This document shows, one piece after another, positions 19,380 to 27,140 of a DNA stretch of 55,625 nucleotides. The stretch spans positions 1-55,625 of the forward strand of contig JABFVM010000349.1 in assembly GCA_013362785.1 (NCBI GenBank). The letters run 5' to 3'. The position numbers and the translations under genes were made by a program. The notes under the pieces are model-generated. The model was not told the DNA's origin and searched no databases. It saw nothing but the letters and a program-made list of their open reading frames with translations. Origin of the DNA: Streptomyces sp. (GTDB lineage: Bacteria > Actinomycetota > Actinomycetes > Streptomycetales > Streptomycetaceae). Position 1 is the stretch's first letter, and every line of letters begins with the position of its first letter.

Positions 19380-20113
19380 GCGACCACTTCCTCGGCGGCC
19401 GAGAGGGTCGGCAGCAGGGTGGAACGCATGTCCCGGAAGCAGCGGTTGGCCTCTTCGTAGTCGTCGGGGCTGCCGATGTCCATCCAGTAGCCGTCGAACT
19501 CGTACACCCTCGGCCGCTCACCGCAGGCCAGCAGGTCGAGGACCAGTTCGTCGAAGCCGAGCGGCGTGTTCTTCGGGTACTGGGCGAGTGTCTTGCCGGA
19601 GATGGCGTACACGCCCATGCTCACTCCGTAGGACAGCGTCGGCTTCTCGCTGAACCTGACGAGGCGGTCGCCGATCGTCTCCAGCGTGCCGAAGTCGATC
19701 TTGACCTTGCGCTGGTAGCTGGCGATGGTCAGGGGCGCGCCCGACCCCTCGTGGTCCCGCAGGAACGAGGCGTAGTCGAGGTTGGTGAGCACGTCCCCGT
19801 TCATCACCAGAAAGTGCTCGGGCAGCCGGTCGAGGAAGTTGAACAGCGGTCCGATCGTGTCCAGCGGCCGGTCTTCCTCCGCGTAGTCGGCCCGTATCCC
19901 CCAGCGCGCTCCGTCGCCGACGAACGCCCGGATCAGCGCGCTGAGATGGCCGACCGCGAGCGTGACACGCCGAAAGCCCTGGGCCCTGAGCTGTTGAAGG
20001 ATGATGTCGATGATGGCGTACTCACCGCCGATCGGCATCAGCGGTTTGGGGAGTGTTGTGGTGTAGGGCCTCAGGCGGACCCCACGGCCTCCCGCCAGGA
20101 TCGCTACGTGCAT
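19376..20113 (-). CDS. NDP-sugar pyrophosphorylase (nucleotidyltransferase)
   Basis: A 245-residue nucleotidyltransferase that makes an NDP-sugar from a sugar 1-phosphate. It has the N-terminal signature ILAGGRGVRLRPYTTTLPKPLMPIGG with the catalytic Arg and Lys, FLVMNGDVLTN with a metal-binding Asp, FSEKPTLSYGVSMGVY, and FDGYWMDIGSPDDYEEA at the C-terminus. Nucleotide and sugar specificity (RmlA, GalU or mannose-type) cannot be decided. A strong AAGGAGG precedes the ATG at 20113; the frame is open far upstream but that part only mirrors the neighbouring genes. It provides precursor for the Pel-like polymer. Confidence 0.88.
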   Translation of the reverse strand: MHVAILAGGRGVRLRPYTTTLPKPLMPIGGEYAIIDIILQQLRAQGFRRVTLAVGHLSALIRAFVGDGARWGIRADYAEEDRPLDTIGPLFNFLDRLPEHFLVMNGDVLTNLDYASFLRDHEGSGAPLTIASYQRKVKIDFGTLETIGDRLVRFSEKPTLSYGVSMGVYAISGKTLAQYPKNTPLGFDELVLDLLACGERPRVYEFDGYWMDIGSPDDYEEANRCFRDMRSTLLPTLSAAEEVVA

Positions 20114-20148
20114 GACATGACCTCCTTGGGCACGAAGCCCGATTCGGA

Positions 20149-21567
20149 TCACCTGTAGTGGTGGACATCCCCGAGATTCAGTCGCAGGGCCAGCAGCAGA
20201 AGTGCGAGCAGAGCGACACAGCTGGCCAGGAAGATGGGCACCTCCCCGTAGGGCTCGAAGAACTGTGACAGCGAACGGGTCGCTACGACGTTCAGCACGA
20301 GAACCACGGCAGTGATCGCCAGAATCTCGCGGAAGTGTCCGTGGTTGACCGTGATGAACCCGAGGAAATAGGCACCGCCGAGCACCAGGTACGCGCAGAC
20401 GAGCAGCACCCCGCGCGGGGTGAGGAGTCCGGCGGCGGAAAGGACGGTGAGCAAGAGGGCGCCGAGCACGGCCAGGACCGTGACGCACAGCGCGAGTTCG
20501 CGCAGCAGCAGATGCCACACCCGGCGATGGAACTCGGCGCTCGTGCGTACGCGATGCACTGTTTCGACGGACCGGATGTTGAACCGGTGCGTACGCCATT
20601 CCACGGTGCCCATGCCCAGCACCAGCGGCGCCATGGCCAGGGCGAGATCCAGGGGCGCCGTCACGAAGGGGACGGTGTTGTACAGCAGGAACAGCGCGGA
20701 CAGCACGGCGTAGGCGATGCAGGGTATGACCGAGAACAGCGCGGACTGGACGGGGGCCTGCTGGGCGCGGTCTCGCGGTTGCCTCGTGGGGACGGTGGCC
20801 CACCAGGCCATTCCCATCGCCAGCGCACAGCAGCCTGCGGCGGTGATCAGCACGGGTGTCGCATGCTCGGTGTCGTAGCCGTGGGCGAGATGGGCGGCGC
20901 CCGCGGTGAAGGCGGGCACAGCGATCACCGCGAGCCGCCACTCCATGCGGTAGAAGACCAGGATGCCCGAGGTGAGCTGGAAGCTCATCTGCAGCACGAC
21001 GAACACGACAAGCCCCGCTCCGCCCTCGCCGGTGGCGGCGAGCAGTGAGGCGTCGGCCACCGCCATGACCAGTCCGAGCGCGCTGAGCCGGCGCCAGGTC
21101 CGTGCGGCCGTCTGCGGGTACCCCTGTCCGAGGAGCCGGTAGGCGGCGACGCTGGTGCCCATGCCCCAGATCCAGCCCAGTGTGGTGGCGAGCAGCATCC
21201 CGCGTACCAGGGCGGGTCCGCCGATGGCGACGAGCACCGCCGGATACACCGCGCCGGGAACCGAGTAGAGCAGGCCGTGGGTCAGCAGCACGAGCCGCCG
21301 CGGCGGGCGCTCGGTCGTCTCGTCCACGGGCAGGGCCGAGCGGTCGGGCAGTCGGCGGAACAGCTCGCCGGCCAGCGCGAAGACGTCCTCGCAGCCGTAT
21401 GTGTCGCGGGCCTCCTGGTCGGTGACGCCCTGGCGTTCGAGCAGGGTTGCCGTGTGCAGTTCGTCGACGACGACCGGGGGATCGGCTTCCAGGGTCGCCA
21501 CGAGCTGCCCGACGGGGCCGGTGTCCCGCGGCGGGCCGGAGTTCGGGTGGTGGTCGATCTGGCTCAT
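20149..21567 (-). CDS. PelG-like polytopic membrane protein (putative exopolysaccharide exporter)
   Basis: A 472-residue protein with a cytoplasmic N-terminus of about 90 residues, then roughly 12 hydrophobic segments (for example LVLLTHGLLYSVPGAVYPAVLVAIGG, GLVVFVVLQMSFQLTSGILVF, GVLLVCAYLVLGGAYFLGFI, FLASCVALLALLLLAL). PelG, the MOP/flippase-like inner-membrane partner of PelF, has similar length and about 12 helices. I did not find a diagnostic motif; the assignment rests on topology and on the ATGA overlap with the PelF-type gene. A Wzx-type flippase is the alternative reading. Confidence 0.65.
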   Translation of the reverse strand: MSQIDHHPNSGPPRDTGPVGQLVATLEADPPVVVDELHTATLLERQGVTDQEARDTYGCEDVFALAGELFRRLPDRSALPVDETTERPPRRLVLLTHGLLYSVPGAVYPAVLVAIGGPALVRGMLLATTLGWIWGMGTSVAAYRLLGQGYPQTAARTWRRLSALGLVMAVADASLLAATGEGGAGLVVFVVLQMSFQLTSGILVFYRMEWRLAVIAVPAFTAGAAHLAHGYDTEHATPVLITAAGCCALAMGMAWWATVPTRQPRDRAQQAPVQSALFSVIPCIAYAVLSALFLLYNTVPFVTAPLDLALAMAPLVLGMGTVEWRTHRFNIRSVETVHRVRTSAEFHRRVWHLLLRELALCVTVLAVLGALLLTVLSAAGLLTPRGVLLVCAYLVLGGAYFLGFITVNHGHFREILAITAVVLVLNVVATRSLSQFFEPYGEVPIFLASCVALLALLLLALRLNLGDVHHYR

Positions 21568-23165
21568 GGGATCGCCGCCCTCTCCCGGTCCGCGATGCGG
21601 CGGGTGTCCGAACGCGGGTCGGGCACCAGGTCGTCGTACATCCTGCGGTAGCCGTCGTTCCACTGGGACAGCGTGAACTTCTCCAGCACCCGCGCCCGCG
21701 CGGCGCCCCCCAGCCGCTGCCGCAGCGCGCCGTCGCGGAGCAGCCGCACGCACGCCTCCGCGACCGCGGAGTGATCACCCGGGGGTACGAGGATTCCCCC
21801 CTCGCCGACGGCCTCCGAGACACCGCCGACGTTCGTGCAGACCTGCGGTCGCCCCGTGGACATCGACTCCACGACGGTGTACGGGAATCCCTCCGACACG
21901 CTGGTCAGCGCCGTCAGATGGCCGGCCTGGTAGGCGTCCACCTGGCGGGGCACCCTGCCCTCGAAGACCGCGGCGCCGGTCAGCCCCAGTTCCTCGACCA
22001 GCGCCACACAGCTCGCGTGGTAGTTCTTGTTCTCCCTGGGGATCGGGCCGAACATGCGCAGCCTGGCTTCCGGGACTTCGCGCCGTACCAGGGCGAACGC
22101 CCTGATCAGGGTGTGCAGATCCTTCAGCGGGTCGATCCGGCCGACGAACACGATCGTCGGGACGTCCGGCTCCCCTTGGGCGAGCGGGTAGTCGGCCGGG
22201 TTGATGCCGTTGTACATGGTCCGGATCCGCGCCGGGTCGGCTCCGCCGTACAGCTGCCAGCGCCGGTTGTACTGGGAGTGCGGTGCCAGCACGTCGACGG
22301 CTTGGTACGCCGCCACCGTCAGCGCCCGGCAGAAGCGGAGCATGAGCAACTGACCGGCGCTCGGGTGGGGTTCGCGGAGTATCTCCATGTACCGCTCGCG
22401 CAGATAGACACCGTGTTCGGACATCACCAGCGGTGTGCCGTACGCCCATTTGCTGGTCAGTCCGACGAGGACGCAGGGCCCGCACATGGCGAGGTGGCAC
22501 ACGTCGGCGTCGATCGGGGGGCGGGACAGCGGACGCAGTGCGTGTTCCATCAGGTCGGCCGCGGTGAACGCGTCGTACAGGGTGAGCGTGCCGCCCCCAC
22601 CGGCCACGTCGTCGGCCTGGTCATCGGCGTTGGCCTCCTGCCACGCCCGCATCATCCGGTCCAGCCCCTCGTTGGAGATGAACGTCGCCCGGACGTCGTC
22701 AATCTCGGCGTGGTCGAAGATGGTCCGCGCCATGATCAGGAAGGTTTCCGCCAGCTGCCGGTCCTGTTCCGGGCCCTGCTGGGGCGGACGCATCAGCGCC
22801 CGCAGGAAGTTCTCGTGCGCCTCGACGAGCGACCGCGGCGGTCCCGGGCGGCGCGCGGGCCAGGGCAGTACGGCCCACATCGGCAGGTTGACGACCCTGG
22901 TGAGGTTGTCGGGGGCGGGCCACGCCGGGGGCTCGGTGCCGTCGACCGTGAGCGCCACGACGGTGAAGGAGTTCTGCGGCATGCCCCGGATGATCTGGTC
23001 GCACCACAGGCTGACCCCGCCGGTGTGGTACGGGTACGTCCCCTCGGCGACCAGCAGCACCCGCAGCGACCTGTCGACCTCGGCGGGGTCCAGGTCGACA
23101 TAGTGCGGATCGATGCCCTGATCGCTGCGACCCTGGCCTCGGTTCACCCGTACCGGACTGGTCAT
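21564..23165 (-). CDS. pelF: PelF-type GT4 glycosyltransferase
   Basis: A 533-residue cytoplasmic GT-B transferase predicted to polymerise the exopolysaccharide from a UDP-sugar. The N-terminal part has LLVAEGTYPYHTGGVSLWCDQIIRG, matching the EGTYPY...GGVSSW hallmark I know from Pseudomonas PelF (DUF3492), followed by an insertion and SEHGVYLRERYMEI, also PelF-like. The C-terminal donor domain has YNGINPADYP, IVFVGRIDPLKDL and the GT4 ExxxxxE region SEGFPYTVVESMSTGRP. PelF uses UDP-GlcNAc/GalNAc in Pseudomonas; the donor here is not known. It is coupled to both neighbours by ATGA overlaps, the usual pelF-pelG order. Confidence 0.88.
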   Translation of the reverse strand: MTSPVRVNRGQGRSDQGIDPHYVDLDPAEVDRSLRVLLVAEGTYPYHTGGVSLWCDQIIRGMPQNSFTVVALTVDGTEPPAWPAPDNLTRVVNLPMWAVLPWPARRPGPPRSLVEAHENFLRALMRPPQQGPEQDRQLAETFLIMARTIFDHAEIDDVRATFISNEGLDRMMRAWQEANADDQADDVAGGGGTLTLYDAFTAADLMEHALRPLSRPPIDADVCHLAMCGPCVLVGLTSKWAYGTPLVMSEHGVYLRERYMEILREPHPSAGQLLMLRFCRALTVAAYQAVDVLAPHSQYNRRWQLYGGADPARIRTMYNGINPADYPLAQGEPDVPTIVFVGRIDPLKDLHTLIRAFALVRREVPEARLRMFGPIPRENKNYHASCVALVEELGLTGAAVFEGRVPRQVDAYQAGHLTALTSVSEGFPYTVVESMSTGRPQVCTNVGGVSEAVGEGGILVPPGDHSAVAEACVRLLRDGALRQRLGGAARARVLEKFTLSQWNDGYRRMYDDLVPDPRSDTRRIADRERAAIP

Positions 23166-25264
23166 CGCGGCCTCGCGGTGAGCGTGATGGTGTCGCCCTC
23201 GGTCAGACCGAGCCGGGAGACCGGGTCGGAGCCGTACTTCTCCGCCTCGTCCGGGCCGTTCTGGTCGTCATCGGTGGCGGGCCTGGTCCTGACGCCGGTG
23301 ATGAACAGGGAGCCGTCCTCGGCCGGGGTGTAGGTGATGGCGTTGGTGACCCGGTTCCACACGGCGTCCTTACGGCTGTCGAGCTCGGCGAAATGGCTGG
23401 TGCGGGCGTCTACGTACTTGGCGAGGGTGAGCCAGTCGGGGTTCTTCAGCGGCACCTGGAAGTACGCGGTGTACCTGGTGAGCAGCGCCTGCAGCCAGTC
23501 GAAGGCGAGGCTCCTGCCGGGCGCGTACTGATGCGCGTTGCCCTGATGCAGGGTGTGCGCGTACACCGAGCCGTCCATCAGGTGCACCAGCGCCAGATCG
23601 GCCTGCTCGTCGATGGACTTCTTGTATTTGGCGGCGGTGTCCTGCCGTCCGTCCGAGCCGTAGTAGTAGTGCGCCACCTGCTCCGCCGGGTCGATCGCCT
23701 GGAAGGCGATGGCGACCGGCCAGTCCGGCACCACCATGAGGTCCCGCTCCAGCGGGTGGCGGACACCGCAGTTGAAGCAGTCGGGCCGGTGGCCGGGGAA
23801 GGACATGTTGCCGTGCAGGTATTTGACACCGACGTCCCTCGCTGCCCGCAGCAGAGCCTTGTTGGAGGCCTTGAGTCCGTGGTCGACCGGATCGGCCAGG
23901 GTGTGCGCCTGCGCGGCGTACGCGCCGAGCCCGGAGTACTCCGGGGTCTTGAGCACCTCGGTGGGGACCGGAAGGTCGATCAATGCCGCCCTTGCGAGGT
24001 TCTCCCTGATCTCGTCGTGATTGCGGTCGTACGGAGTCGTGTTCATCTGGGGATGGGTCGCCGTGTGGTTGATCCAGCGGAACTGGTCCATGAGGCAGCG
24101 GGTGTAACTCGTCAGATCGTCCGGGGTGTTCCCGGGATGGCACTGCGCCGGGGCCTCGGGGTCCAGCAGGCTGGCGTTGAAGGCCAGGGTGAGCTTGAAG
24201 CCGTCGGCGAGTGGATACCGGCGCCGGAACTCGGCCTGCTGCCGGCTGAGTGCCAGTGCCTCGGGTCCCGTGATCCGGAACGCCGCGGGCTTGGCCGACG
24301 CGGTGGGCCCGCCGTGCTGCGTGGGGAGGAACCAGTCGTCGATGTCGACGTTCAGCCAGTGCCGCTGCTCGCCGAGGAAGACGCCCCTGGTGGCCCACCG
24401 CAGCAGCCCGAAGCCGAGCAGATCGCCCGTCACGTCATCGGGCCCGACGGAGAATCCCAGGCCCAGCTCCTCCCGGCCGTCGGTGCCCGCGAGCGTGCCG
24501 ACGACGGAGGAGCCGAGGGTCAGGAGCGGTTGGGCGCCGCAGCCCGACTTGAGTGTGGAGCGGTAGACGTAGGCCTCGGCGAGCGGGATGTGTATGTCGG
24601 GGGCGAGGTAGTCGAAGATCTCCCGGCCGCGGCCGGTCAGTGTGACGTCGTCCGATCCGGGGCTTGCCGGCCCCTCGGATCCGGGGGTCAGACAGGGGAA
24701 GCCGGCTCCGGCCGTGTTCAGCGAGACCTGCCGCACCTTGTAGGTGCGTTCGTACTTCCACAGGGCGTCCCACTCCGCCTGTGCGACGGTGTTCGAGCCC
24801 GTGGCGCCGCTCAGTGTGTTGTTGGTCAGCAGGACGGCGTTGTATCTGCCGGTGCCGTCCGGGCGTACCAGCCGGTCCGTGTCGAGTCGGTCGGTCTTGG
24901 TGAGCAGGACGTCGTAGGGGGTGCCGATCCGGTCGAGGATCGTCCGCCAGGCCGGCAGCCCGAAGTCCTGGCCGTCGGCCGCGATGACCAGCTGCCGCAG
25001 GGCGACCTTGCTCCCCCGCGGCACCGGGGTCTCGTCGGCCTTGTCGTCGCGCACCGGCACGAGCTGCTTGCCCGGGACCGCGGGCGCGGGCGGAGTCGCC
25101 CTCGTGTCCGGGGCGTCCGGCACGTTCGGGGCGTCCGGGATCGACTGCCAACCGGATCCCTGGGGCGCCACCGCCAGCGTGATGATCAAGGGGATGACAC
25201 CGACGGTGAAGGCCAGGAGGATCAGCGGACCGCGAGGCTTCCTGATAAGGGCGCTCAACTTCAT
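23162..25264 (-). CDS. Agd3-like membrane-anchored polysaccharide deacetylase
   Basis: A 700-residue protein, first of the Pel-like operon. It has one N-terminal membrane anchor (residues about 12-33, LILLAFTVGVIPLIITLAVA), a Pro/Ala/Asp-rich linker, and a large extracellular part. A domain with VIAADGQDFGLPAW precedes a deacetylase core with NVDIDDWF (residues 305-312, NodB motif 1 type) and NHTATHPQMN with H400 and H404 (the H[ST]xxH metal site). A C-terminal beta-rich segment follows. The architecture resembles fungal Agd3 (family CE18), which deacetylates galactosaminogalactan. Partial deacetylation of HexNAc residues in the secreted polymer is the expected role, analogous to PelA deacetylase in Gram-negatives. 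Confidence 0.78.
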   Translation of the reverse strand: MKLSALIRKPRGPLILLAFTVGVIPLIITLAVAPQGSGWQSIPDAPNVPDAPDTRATPPAPAVPGKQLVPVRDDKADETPVPRGSKVALRQLVIAADGQDFGLPAWRTILDRIGTPYDVLLTKTDRLDTDRLVRPDGTGRYNAVLLTNNTLSGATGSNTVAQAEWDALWKYERTYKVRQVSLNTAGAGFPCLTPGSEGPASPGSDDVTLTGRGREIFDYLAPDIHIPLAEAYVYRSTLKSGCGAQPLLTLGSSVVGTLAGTDGREELGLGFSVGPDDVTGDLLGFGLLRWATRGVFLGEQRHWLNVDIDDWFLPTQHGGPTASAKPAAFRITGPEALALSRQQAEFRRRYPLADGFKLTLAFNASLLDPEAPAQCHPGNTPDDLTSYTRCLMDQFRWINHTATHPQMNTTPYDRNHDEIRENLARAALIDLPVPTEVLKTPEYSGLGAYAAQAHTLADPVDHGLKASNKALLRAARDVGVKYLHGNMSFPGHRPDCFNCGVRHPLERDLMVVPDWPVAIAFQAIDPAEQVAHYYYGSDGRQDTAAKYKKSIDEQADLALVHLMDGSVYAHTLHQGNAHQYAPGRSLAFDWLQALLTRYTAYFQVPLKNPDWLTLAKYVDARTSHFAELDSRKDAVWNRVTNAITYTPAEDGSLFITGVRTRPATDDDQNGPDEAEKYGSDPVSRLGLTEGDTITLTARPR

Positions 25265-25326
25265 CGAACATCCTGAGGCGTCTTGTCAGCGGGTCCCGGT
25301 GGGAGGCTCATCCCCTAACCAGTAAA

Positions 25327-25345
25327 CTTACGTCGTATACGTCCA
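25327..25345 (-). promoter_or_regulatory. TetR-type operator, promoter of the Pel-like operon
   Basis: CTTACGTCGTATACGTCCA matches 15 of 19 positions of the site at 37343. It has the same half-site layout (YTTACG, 7-base spacer, CGTNCA). It lies 63 bases upstream of the deacetylase start within an AT-richer stretch. This is the weakest of the four copies, which could mean looser control of this operon. Confidence 0.65.
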
Positions 25346-25461
25346 CTTTGCACCCATGCATCCGAATGGTCAAGCGACGCAAGATCGGCCCCGATCCCCC
25401 GGCGCCGTCAGGCGGGGTGGATCGGGGCCGATCAGAGGATTCGAGACAGCCTTCTGCTATA

Positions 25462-25480
25462 TTTACGATGTAAACGTACA
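25462..25480 (+). promoter_or_regulatory. TetR-type operator over the tetR -10 box
   Basis: TTTACGATGTAAACGTACA, 18 of 19 identical to the site at 37343. It is an imperfect palindrome, TTTACG-N7-CGTACA. A good -10 box, TACAAT (25477-25482), overlaps its right end 47 bases before the ATG of the TetR gene, so binding should block transcription, giving autorepression. Together with the site at 25327 it occupies the 264-base gap between the two divergent genes; the rest of the gap shows nothing else. Confidence 0.75.
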
Positions 25481-25528
25481 ATCTAAACGGCAAGGTGCAG
25501 ACCGTCAAGGCGAAGGCGGAGGCGCGCA

Positions 25529-26251
25529 ATGGCGAATGGCTCAGAGGCCGGCCCGGCGCATCGCGCCGTCGACAGCGCGCGTCTCGGCGGACTCAACCGG
25601 GAACGCGTCCGGGCCGCCGCGCTGGATCTGGTGGACCGCGAGGGTCTCCCGGCACTGAGCATGCGCCGCCTCGGCACCGAACTGGGCGTCGAGGCGATGG
25701 CGCTCTACCGGTATGCCGTGAGCAAGGAAGCCCTCCTGGACGGCGTCGTCGAGTCCCTCTACCGCGAACTCGAAGAACGCCTGATCACCGCGCCCGGCCC
25801 CGCCACGGCACCCGGCCTGCCCGCCTGGCGCGCCGAACTCCACCGGATCGCCCGCGCGACGTACGACACCTGCCACGCCCACCCCCGTGCCGTCCCGCTG
25901 CTCGCCACCCGCGTACCGGCGATCCCGCCGGCCTGGCCGCCGGCCGCCGTGCTGCGGGACCACGAGCGGGTGCTCCGGCTGCTGCGCGAGGCCGGTCTCG
26001 ACGACGCCCGCAGCGCCGCCGCCTTCCAGGCGTTCACCGCCTGGATCCTCGGCTATGTGTCCGTGCAGCTGCGCCCCACGGTGGACGACCCCGACGAGCC
26101 GGACCCGGCGTTGCGCCTGGGCCTGCACCGGCTGTCGGCCCAGGAGATGCCGACGCTGCGGGAGACCGCCACCGCGCTCGCCAAGCGGGGCGGTCCGGAC
26201 GGACTGGCCGTCGGACTGGACGCCCTGCTCGACCGGTTCACCAGGGAGTAG
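25529..26251 (+). CDS. TetR/AcrR-family repressor, probable exopolysaccharide regulator
   Basis: A 240-residue regulator. The N-terminal helix-turn-helix (about residues 22-70) reads NRERVRAAALDLVDREG and SMRRLGTELGVEAMALYRYAVSKEALLDGV, a typical TetR DNA-binding domain. The C-terminal ligand domain looks like the TetR_C class (TYDTCHAHPRAVPLLA, AFTAWILGYVSVQLRP). GGAGG lies 6 bases before the ATG. Its own promoter carries the 19-bp palindrome shared with three other promoters in the window, so it is the best candidate for controlling both polysaccharide modules. The ligand is unknown. Confidence 0.88.
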   Translation: MANGSEAGPAHRAVDSARLGGLNRERVRAAALDLVDREGLPALSMRRLGTELGVEAMALYRYAVSKEALLDGVVESLYRELEERLITAPGPATAPGLPAWRAELHRIARATYDTCHAHPRAVPLLATRVPAIPPAWPPAAVLRDHERVLRLLREAGLDDARSAAAFQAFTAWILGYVSVQLRPTVDDPDEPDPALRLGLHRLSAQEMPTLRETATALAKRGGPDGLAVGLDALLDRFTRE

Positions 26252-26272
26252 CCACGGCACGGGGACGAACGG

Positions 26273-27082
26273 TCAGGCCGGCTTACGCAGCGTCTCGCTG
26301 AACGGCGTGACCGGGCGCTCCAGACGTTCGCCGTCCACGACGATGTCGACGGCCTCGTTGTAGAAGGCGAGCAGCCCCTTCACGGTGCCGACCGCGGCCA
26401 GCGGCTCCGCATAGCTCCAGACGATGTTGCGCGGGACGTCACCCCCGGCGCGCCAGGTCCAGTACTGGGCCCGGCCCTTGTACGGGCAGCCGGTGCTGTG
26501 GTCGGTGGCGTCGAACAGGTCGAGGCGGACGTCCTCGCGCGGGATGTAGTACCGCGTGGGCAGGCCGGTCTCGAACAGCAGCACCGGGTGGTCGGTGTCC
26601 GCCACGACCGTGCCGGCGATCTCGACCTGAACATGGCGGCTGCTCGGCAGCGCGTCCACCCGTTTGTGCGGGTCGCGCGGGTGGATGAAGATCTCTTCCT
26701 CCTCCTCGTACCAGTGGTCCAGGCCTCTGTCCCAGCGCCCGAACCACTCGAAGGCGATGTGCCCGGCGAGGTCGTCCGAGGGGAAGGTCCACGCCGCGTT
26801 CGGCACCTCCTCACCGGCGACTTCGAGGTCGTAGAAGATCTGTGATCCGGTGTGTCTGCCCGTGCGTGGCCGCTTCGCCGGGCGGAGGAGGTCGGTGCGG
26901 ACCTCCTCGCGCGGGAAGGCGTACTGCGGGACGGGCAGGCTCGGCTCCCAGACGAGGACGGGGTGGCGGCTGTCCACGACGGCGACCTCGCCCTTGTATC
27001 CGCGCACCCAGCGCTCGCTGGGCTCCCACCGGAGGCCTTCAGGGGTGGTCCGCACGGATCGCTCGGTGGGCAAAGTGGTCAT
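26273..27082 (-). CDS. DUF427 domain protein (two domains)
   Basis: A 269-residue cytoplasmic protein made of two related DUF427 units: one near residues 20-125 (VRGYKGEVAVVDSRHPVLVWEPSLPVPQYAFPREEVRTDLL) and one near 145-245 (VQVEIAGTVVADTDHPVLLFETGLPTRYYIPREDVRLDLF). The internal duplication is obvious. The C-terminal unit keeps the conserved CPYKGRAQYW and the IVWSYAEPL region. The biochemical function of the family is unknown. It ends tail to tail 21 bases from the TetR gene and probably has its own promoter. Confidence 0.88.
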   Translation of the reverse strand: MTTLPTERSVRTTPEGLRWEPSERWVRGYKGEVAVVDSRHPVLVWEPSLPVPQYAFPREEVRTDLLRPAKRPRTGRHTGSQIFYDLEVAGEEVPNAAWTFPSDDLAGHIAFEWFGRWDRGLDHWYEEEEEIFIHPRDPHKRVDALPSSRHVQVEIAGTVVADTDHPVLLFETGLPTRYYIPREDVRLDLFDATDHSTGCPYKGRAQYWTWRAGGDVPRNIVWSYAEPLAAVGTVKGLLAFYNEAVDIVVDGERLERPVTPFSETLRKPA

Positions 27083-27140
27083 GATCCACTCTCCTTCGGC
27101 TCCGTCTGGAGCGTACTGCGGCGGTCCGTGCCCCGCCCGG

